From: a virus
Direction: 5' to 3' (one strand)
DNA: 63,122 nt
Virus record (IMG/VR): IMGVR_UViG_3300032516_005551
Coordinates: 1 to 63,122 of that record
Both the position numbers and the translations under genes were made by a program. Below, piece by piece: positions 58,908-63,122 of the stretch. Below the pieces are notes generated by a model that did not search any database, was not told where the DNA came from, and saw nothing but the letters and a program-made list of their open reading frames with translations. Positions within the stretch are counted from its first letter, which is position 1; each line of letters begins with the position of its first letter.

Positions 58908-59879
58908 TTATTCTATCTCTTTCCGCCTATGATAAGGGATATGCAGCAGGGTGGCGCCCATCTGCTGCACTCGATCACTACGCCGATCATAGATTTGAGT
59001 AGTAGAAAGAGAGCTGTGCCCCATGAGTTTGGATGCGGTCGAGATATCCACGCCAGCATCGAGCAGCGAGGAGCAGAACGATCTCCGCAGAGAATGGGGG
59101 CTGAATGACTCCAGGCCACAAGCACCCGCCCGCTTTACCACGGTGTTATACACGAACTGGGGGGAGAGCCGGTGATCGTGTCTGACCTTACCCGAACTGT
59201 TCACGGCCAAGAACAACGGGCCGGGCTGCGCTCCTCGAACAACCAACCAATCGTTCAGTGCATCCAGGGTGCCATTGGTTATATAGGCGAGCCTGTCTTT
59301 TCCTCGTTTGCCATGGACGGTCAAGGTACCGTCTGCGGGCCGGTAGTCTGAGAAATCCAGGCCTACCAGCTCCTCGCGTCGCAGGCCGCACCCGTAAAGG
59401 ATTGCGAACAGGGCCGCGTCCCGGGCTCCGTTGGGGGTTTTGTCTGCCACACAGCAGGCGAACACCTTCTCCATTTCATCCACTGTCACAAGCCTTCCGG
59501 CAGGCAGCGAGCTTCCGCTGACCTTTCCCAGGTCAATAGCCTTGGCGTACTCCTCGGCGCCGATTTGCCCGAGCTTCCAGGCTGCCCGCATCGTACCGCG
59601 CAGGGCACACAGAAATTTGCGGGCTGATGCGGGGCCGTATCCAGATTCCTGGATCCTGGATTTTATGGCGATGCAATGAGCATAGCGGAGTGCCCCCCAC
59701 TCCACCGCCCCCAGGGTGCCCCCCAGCCATCCGGCGATCACGGTAAGGACCTGCTTCTGGGTATTCCGCCCTGACTTGGCGGACAGACTCGCCAGGTAGA
59801 TAAATGCGGGGTTTTGAGCAGGCGGCCTTGGGATAGCCGTTAATACCTGAGGACCTTCGACTCTGATAATTTCGTTCAT
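58908..59879 (-). CDS. Tyrosine recombinase (integrase/Xer-like)
   Basis: 323 residues. An N-terminal core-binding region (IYLASLSAKSGRNTQKQVL) precedes the catalytic domain: LRREEL (Arg I), HSLRRSF (His-x-x-Arg), GHSSL and the nucleophile in IYDRR. All catalytic residues appear present. Overall it is closest to XerC/D in size and layout. It could integrate the phage or resolve genome dimers. No attachment site could be identified by eye. Confidence 0.88.
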   Translation of the reverse strand: MNEIIRVEGPQVLTAIPRPPAQNPAFIYLASLSAKSGRNTQKQVLTVIAGWLGGTLGAVEWGALRYAHCIAIKSRIQESGYGPASARKFLCALRGTMRAAWKLGQIGAEEYAKAIDLGKVSGSSLPAGRLVTVDEMEKVFACCVADKTPNGARDAALFAILYGCGLRREELVGLDFSDYRPADGTLTVHGKRGKDRLAYITNGTLDALNDWLVVRGAQPGPLFLAVNSSGKVRHDHRLSPQFVYNTVVKRAGACGLESFSPHSLRRSFCSSLLDAGVDISTASKLMGHSSLSTTQIYDRRSDRVQQMGATLLHIPYHRRKEIE

Positions 59880-59890
59880 TTCATTTCTCC

Positions 59891-60205
59891 TTATACATCA
59901 TTCAGGGGTGGGGCGAACGGTGAATCCGGGTCGCCTAGTTTGCGCTTCAGGGCAATTAGCTCGAGCTTCTTGATCTCGATCTGTATATCCTGGAGCATTA
60001 ATTGATTGCTTTTTATGCCCTGCACAATTTGACCGATCTCCCGGTCCTGTACCAACTTCTCGATCTTTGCGCGTTGCAGGGCTTCCTTTCTATTGCGCTC
60101 AACAGGTGCGATTAAAAACACTTCGCACAATCCCCGGATGCCAGCCAGGAACAGGTGAGACGATCGGTACTTATTGCGGGTGCGTTGGATCCTCACCCTT
60201 TTCAT
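59891..60205 (-). CDS. Coiled-coil hypothetical protein
   Basis: 104 residues. Basic N-terminus (MKRVRIQRTRNKYR), then a long helix (MLQDIQIEIKKLELIALKRKL). The ATG lies inside the end of the previous gene. Unknown function. Confidence 0.5.
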   Translation of the reverse strand: MKRVRIQRTRNKYRSSHLFLAGIRGLCEVFLIAPVERNRKEALQRAKIEKLVQDREIGQIVQGIKSNQLMLQDIQIEIKKLELIALKRKLGDPDSPFAPPLNDV

Positions 60206-60429
60206 CGGTTCCTCTCTATTTCAGCCAGGGCTTGCATAGCTTCATTCTCGTCGGAGCGAATATCCTTGGCCCATTTCAAGATATCGGATTCTGGGGCTGT
60301 GCACACCCAATCAATATGTTCATCAATGTTTGGCCAGCTATACTCACAAATAATATCGAAGTATGGCTTTAAGTCGGGGCTGTGCATAACACGGGCGCAG
60401 GCTTGGTTGGGGGGATAGTGGTTGGTCAT
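60202..60429 (-). CDS. Small hypothetical protein
   Basis: 75 residues, MTNHYPPNQAC; acidic with Trp/Asp-rich middle (WPNIDEHIDWVCTAPESDILKW). AGAGG upstream. Unknown. Confidence 0.5.
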   Translation of the reverse strand: MTNHYPPNQACARVMHSPDLKPYFDIICEYSWPNIDEHIDWVCTAPESDILKWAKDIRSDENEAMQALAEIERNR

Positions 60430-60430
60430 T

Positions 60431-60715
60431 TCATACCTCTTTCATTGTGTAGTTGGTCAGGTTGGCTAAAAAGTGCCGCTGTGAAGGGGCGCGGGATAGT
60501 ATTTCACCCGTGGGGGATTTTACAACCCGCGTGCATTTCTGATAAATATGTAGGAACGGGCGGCGATCCCCTACGCTCCGGGACCGTCTGATCAGCAGTT
60601 CTTCACCATTGGCAGGGTTGATGGCTGGGTATGCTGCTCCCCGTGTCCAGGTGCGCGGGTGTTGCGCCTCAAGTTTGATGATTAAATCCTTGATCTGTGC
60701 GGGTGTGTGTGTCAT
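60431..60715 (-). CDS. Small hypothetical protein
   Basis: 94 residues from MTHTPAQIKDL; GGAGATATAAA precedes the ATG. Basic, with GEELLIRRSRSVGDRRPFLHIYQK. An open frame upstream to 60838 overlaps the clamp gene and lacks a ribosome site. Unknown. Confidence 0.5.
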   Translation of the reverse strand: MTHTPAQIKDLIIKLEAQHPRTWTRGAAYPAINPANGEELLIRRSRSVGDRRPFLHIYQKCTRVVKSPTGEILSRAPSQRHFLANLTNYTMKEV

Positions 60716-60767
60716 TTTATATCTCCATGCCCGGTACAATGCCCCGGGCCGGGCGTAGGGTGATTGT

Positions 60768-60781
60768 CCGTTATAAAACGG
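60768..60781 (-). repeat. Palindromic element, copy 3
   Basis: The 14-mer CCGTT-TTAT-AACGG on the transcript strand, 4 bases after the stop of the clamp-like gene and upstream of the gene at 60715. Confidence 0.6.
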
Positions 60782-60785
60782 TGGA

Positions 60786-61442
60786 TTAAAATGGTGCGGC
60801 GGGTTCGTCAGGCTGGGTGATAGGTTCTGGCCATTCAACCCGCATTGGCATTAATACCACTTCCCGCTGCCCATCAGTAATAAACATGGGGCGATCGTGG
60901 GCGCGCAGGGAGATATAAACTTCTTCCTGCATCCCTGCCAGGGCTTCAGCCAGGAAGCGGGGGTTAACTGCAATGTTTACATCGTCGCCCGTGTGCTGGT
61001 ATCCTGATTCAATATAGCCGGATGTTTCCCCGTTCTCTTCTGAAATGGCCTGATACTCCAGGCGTCCATTTACAGACAGGCGGAGGGGCGGGGTAAAATT
61101 ATCCTTCGCGCGTGGTCCCTTGCCGATTGCAATAGCCCGCAAGCATACCAGGATCAGGGCATCCCGGTTAATGGTGATCAGGATTTTATTGGCGTTGCAG
61201 TCAGCCAGGACCATTTGAAAGGATTGTAGAATCTTCTCGGGGGTCCACACAGGGTGATCTTCAGGGGCTGAAAATTGACGGGTTGTATCATGGTGCAGGC
61301 GGAATCCGTCGGCTGCCATATTCCCGTAAACTTCGGTCAGCCAAGCCCGGCCTTTATCCTTTGAGATGGCCAGTTTCAGCCATTTGTCAGAGTCAGGGGT
61401 CAGGATGCGGGCAATCTTCTCATAACAGGTTGATTGATTCAT
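60786..61442 (-). CDS. Sliding-clamp-like protein (DNA polymerase III beta-related)
   Basis: 218 residues. The C-terminal part (NIAVNPRFLAEALAGM, MFITDGQREVVLMPMRVEW) matches the third domain of bacterial beta clamps, including the VLMPMR end. It is about 60% of the usual 360-380 residues, so it may hold only two of the three clamp domains. It could act as a reduced processivity factor or as a decoy for the host clamp. No phage polymerase is encoded in the window. Confidence 0.6.
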   Translation of the reverse strand: MNQSTCYEKIARILTPDSDKWLKLAISKDKGRAWLTEVYGNMAADGFRLHHDTTRQFSAPEDHPVWTPEKILQSFQMVLADCNANKILITINRDALILVCLRAIAIGKGPRAKDNFTPPLRLSVNGRLEYQAISEENGETSGYIESGYQHTGDDVNIAVNPRFLAEALAGMQEEVYISLRAHDRPMFITDGQREVVLMPMRVEWPEPITQPDEPAAPF

Positions 61443-61529
61443 TTTGTACTCCTCTCGTTATCCGGGTCAGGATTGACCACGGATTGACCCGGAGCAGGTC
61501 CTCCCGTGCTGCTCCGGGCGGATCCGGGG

Positions 61530-61778
61530 TTAATTGACTTCGTATTTTTGTGCAAGCTCGGCAAACTTACTGGCAGACACACGATTCTTTTTGTTACCTC
61601 CATCGATGTAATTCAGATGCTTGCCCGTGGTGGTGCTCCAGTCATTCTCGCGAACAATCAGGCCACTTTCCGGGGTGTGAAATGCAACCAGGGTTTTATA
61701 AGAAAAATACAGGGTTGCGCGGACTGTGCAAACTTCGGTGAAATTGAGGCGGTAGGTTGGGTGGTTTACGGTAGTCAT
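61530..61778 (-). CDS. Small hypothetical protein
   Basis: 82 residues with GAGAGGAGATATAAA upstream. Beta-rich start (YRLNFTEVCTVRATLYFSYKTLVAF). It has its own promoter at 61846. Unknown function. Confidence 0.5.
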   Translation of the reverse strand: MTTVNHPTYRLNFTEVCTVRATLYFSYKTLVAFHTPESGLIVRENDWSTTTGKHLNYIDGGNKKNRVSASKFAELAQKYEVN

Positions 61779-61845
61779 TTTATATCTCCTCTCAAAGATA
61801 GGGGCTGGGACTGTGCTCCAGCGGGTGGGGTGGTACGTACTTACG

Positions 61846-61873
61846 ATTTTATCACGTTCTAGTAACTTGTCAA
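61846..61873 (-). promoter_or_regulatory. Leftward promoter for the gene at 61778
   Basis: On the minus strand TTGACA (61873-61868), 16-base spacer, TAAAAT (61851-61846). Confidence 0.7.
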
Positions 61874-61887
61874 GGGCTGGACGGTTC

Positions 61888-61903
61888 CCCGTTTTATAAC
61901 GGG
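61888..61903 (-). repeat. Palindromic element, copy 4
   Basis: CCCGTT-TTAT-AACGGG (the shared 14-mer is 61889-61902). The stop codon of the gene at 61894-62187 lies inside it. Not followed by a U-tract. Confidence 0.6.
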
Positions 61904-62187
61904 CTGGCAGGGTTCAGGAATTCCCGGAGCTGATGCATGGCCATGCTTAACCCGGCTATGTCTGATCCAATGCTTTTATTCATCAGGCTGATTGAGGCGG
62001 CGACGGTGCCCGGGCTGCACACATCCAGGCAGGCGGGATTCTTTATCATGTAATCACACCCAAGCGGGCTGTGTGTCTCTTTGGCAATCCCAATAATAGC
62101 GGGCTGCTGGATATAATTATAGGCGCGCTCCAGGTTGCTCAAAATGGTATGGAGCTGCTTGTATTGCGTGTTTGTGAGTTTAGCCAT
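61894..62187 (-). CDS. Small hypothetical protein
   Basis: 97 residues; GAGAGAGGATAAAATC before the ATG. Helical (YKQLHTILSNLERAYNYI) with a Cys pair (CLDVC). Unknown. Confidence 0.5.
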   Translation of the reverse strand: MAKLTNTQYKQLHTILSNLERAYNYIQQPAIIGIAKETHSPLGCDYMIKNPACLDVCSPGTVAASISLMNKSIGSDIAGLSMAMHQLREFLNPASPL

Positions 62188-62189
62188 GA

Positions 62190-62257
62190 TTTTATCCTCT
62201 CTCTCTCTTAATAGGTCGGGGTGAACGTTCCCAGGACAACAGCTGGCGAGAACATAG
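62190..62257 (-). repeat. 68-bp leader/ORF-end duplication, copy A
   Basis: Nearly identical to 62579-62645. It carries the GAGAGAGAGAGGATAAAA ribosome-site leader and the last codons of a tiny membrane gene. Confidence 0.6.
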
Positions 62258-62315
62258 CAAGGCGGTAAAGGCGGTGACGGGCTAAAAAGCGATAAAGTAG
62301 TACAAATAGTTTCAT
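62208..62315 (-). CDS. Tiny hydrophobic protein
   Basis: 35 residues; GGGGAGGTGTAAA upstream and ATG overlapping the previous stop. Ends MFSPAVVLGTFTPTY, closely matching the end of the product at 62596 (MFSPAVILGTFPRIY). Confidence 0.5.
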   Translation of the reverse strand: MKLFVLLYRFLARHRLYRLAMFSPAVVLGTFTPTY

Positions 62316-62578
62316 TTTACACCTCCCCGTGCCGATATCCCAATTACAATCCAATTACAGATTACAGCCTGATAATGTTCATCGGCTATTCGCTCTGCAA
62401 CTGGTTCCCAGAAGCAGAATCCCGAACATACTGATATATACCCGGTCCAGGATAGGGGATTAACCCCGGTTTTATGTTCCCATTCGGTAGGGGAAAAATA
62501 CCCTTGTTTATACTTCATGCCGGATAATTTTAATAATTCTGACATGTCGCGGCCATTATACGTTATTGGTTGTAGCAT
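62312..62578 (-). CDS. Small hypothetical protein
   Basis: 88 residues, MLQPITYNGRDM; GAGAGGATAAA upstream. Trp/Cys-containing middle (WTGYISVCSGFCFWEP) and hydrophobic C-terminus. Unknown. Confidence 0.5.
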   Translation of the reverse strand: MLQPITYNGRDMSELLKLSGMKYKQGYFSPTEWEHKTGVNPLSWTGYISVCSGFCFWEPVAERIADEHYQAVICNWIVIGISARGGVK

Positions 62579-62645
62579 TTTATCCTCTCTCTCTCTTAAT
62601 AGATCCGGGGGAACGTTCCCAGGATAACAGCTGGCGAGAACATAT
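62579..62645 (-). repeat. 67-bp leader/ORF-end duplication, copy B
   Basis: Partner of 62190-62257. Differences are a few substitutions and one indel. Confidence 0.6.
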
Positions 62646-62721
62646 CAGGCAAGAAACACCATAACCCAATATATACCAGTGCGAACATGATAATTACAGG
62701 CAAGTAACCCTTCGTATTCAT
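62596..62721 (-). CDS. Tiny membrane protein
   Basis: 41 residues from MNTKGYLP, with GAGAGAGGATAAA upstream. One hydrophobic helix (VIIMFALVYIGLWCFL). Its end is duplicated in the gene at 62208. Starts with MNTK like the next gene upstream. Confidence 0.5.
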   Translation of the reverse strand: MNTKGYLPVIIMFALVYIGLWCFLPDMFSPAVILGTFPRIY

Positions 62722-62750
62722 TTTATCCTCTCTCTCATTCAAGTAACCCT

Positions 62751-63002
62751 TCATTGGCAAGATATAAAATATTCCTGATTCTTTCCAATGCACGCTGTAT
62801 CAGTAGATAATGTATACCCGTCGTGGTGAATCACCAGGATATGTTGAAGGTTACAAACCGCCCGCAAGAACCGTTTAATGCTTGCGCGTGTTGGAGTGTA
62901 TGTAATCAGCTTGCCAGTGTGCAAGTCATAAGACCGTGAATCTACCATGATCCTTGATTCATACGGGTGAATAACCTTAAGTGTATATCGTTTCGTATTC
63001 AT
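62751..63002 (-). CDS. Small hypothetical protein, first gene of the leftward cluster
   Basis: 83 residues from MNTKRYTLKV; GAGAGAGGATAAA precedes the ATG. Mixed beta/helix (SRIMVDSRSYDLHTGKLITY). Closest gene to the consensus promoter at 59-87. The start codon lies in the end overlap. Unknown function. Confidence 0.5.
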   Translation of the reverse strand: MNTKRYTLKVIHPYESRIMVDSRSYDLHTGKLITYTPTRASIKRFLRAVCNLQHILVIHHDGYTLSTDTACIGKNQEYFISCQ

Positions 63003-63122
63003 TTTATCCTCTCTCTTGTCTACACCCGGCGAATACATCCCGGGATAGTTCTATATATACCAGTTATTAGATTAGTTGTCAAGGGTATAGGATATATTGA
63101 TTCTGCATATAGCACAGCCATA
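62996..63122. repeat. Terminal direct repeat, right copy
   Basis: Exact duplicate of 1-127; see that entry. It begins inside the first codons of the leftward gene at 62751-63002, so that gene joins the promoter at 59-87 once the contig is closed. Confidence 0.9.

Noticed and set aside
58908-59879. Attachment site next to the recombinase
   Set aside because: No direct or inverted core repeat or tRNA-like sequence could be identified by eye; a host genome comparison would be needed.
1-63122. Diversity-generating retroelement, CRISPR array or toxin-antitoxin module
   Set aside because: No reverse transcriptase, template/variable repeat pair, spacer array or convincing toxin gene was seen despite the hypervariable repeats.

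Overview
This window is a complete tailed-phage (siphovirus-like) genome. The first 127 bases (1-127) recur exactly as the last 127 (62996-63122), which is what a circular assembly cut at an arbitrary point looks like, so the real genome is about 62,995 bp. It encodes a large terminase interrupted by an intein, portal, head protease/scaffold, major capsid, tail tube, a probable frameshifted tail chaperone, tape measure, distal tail protein, tail hub, endolysin, holin-like proteins and a tyrosine recombinase. No tRNA, rRNA, CRISPR array or plasmid gene was found. The host is not identifiable. Shine-Dalgarno sites and TTGACA/TATAAT promoters are bacterial. Several genes start exactly 6 nt after a -10 box, so they are probably leaderless, which hints at a host lineage where leaderless mRNAs are common; that is inference only.

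Layout: (1) 552-8720, rightward: metalloprotease-like protein, a non-coding stretch with a foldable RNA, NinG-like nuclease, phosphoheptose isomerase, terminase and portal. (2) 8735-19335: glycosyltransferases, methyltransferases and an RmlD-like reductase ending in two very long serine-rich repeat proteins. (3) 19332-22862: head genes, closed by a strong terminator. (4) 23094-31614 rightward and 31589-34641 leftward: a second sugar block with a nucleotide-sugar dehydratase, hexapeptide acyltransferase, GHMP heptose kinase, nucleotidyltransferase, epimerase, a 937-residue triple glycosyltransferase, a DegT-fold enzyme with His in place of the catalytic Lys, and a PIG-L deacetylase. (5) 34680-47385: connector, tail and lysis genes. 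(6) 47415-56651, leftward: replication, DNA modification and many tiny proteins. (7) 56725-58889 rightward and 58908-63002 leftward: phosphoesterase, recombinase, sliding-clamp-like protein and small early genes driven by a consensus promoter at 59-87.

The outstanding feature is the amount of sugar chemistry. Roughly 20 genes, about a third of the genome, look able to make an activated heptose or modified sugar (GmhA, HddA, nucleotidyltransferase, SDR enzymes, DegT-like dehydratase), transfer it (about eight glycosyltransferase domains or proteins) and trim or decorate it (acetyltransferase, methyltransferases, deacetylase). The two Ser/Ala/Pro/Lys repeat proteins sit inside this set and are obvious candidate acceptors. 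My working hypothesis is a phage-encoded glycoprotein pathway that coats virion fibres, or alternatively remodels the host surface. Two tail proteins also carry beta-propeller domains typical of surface or glycan recognition.
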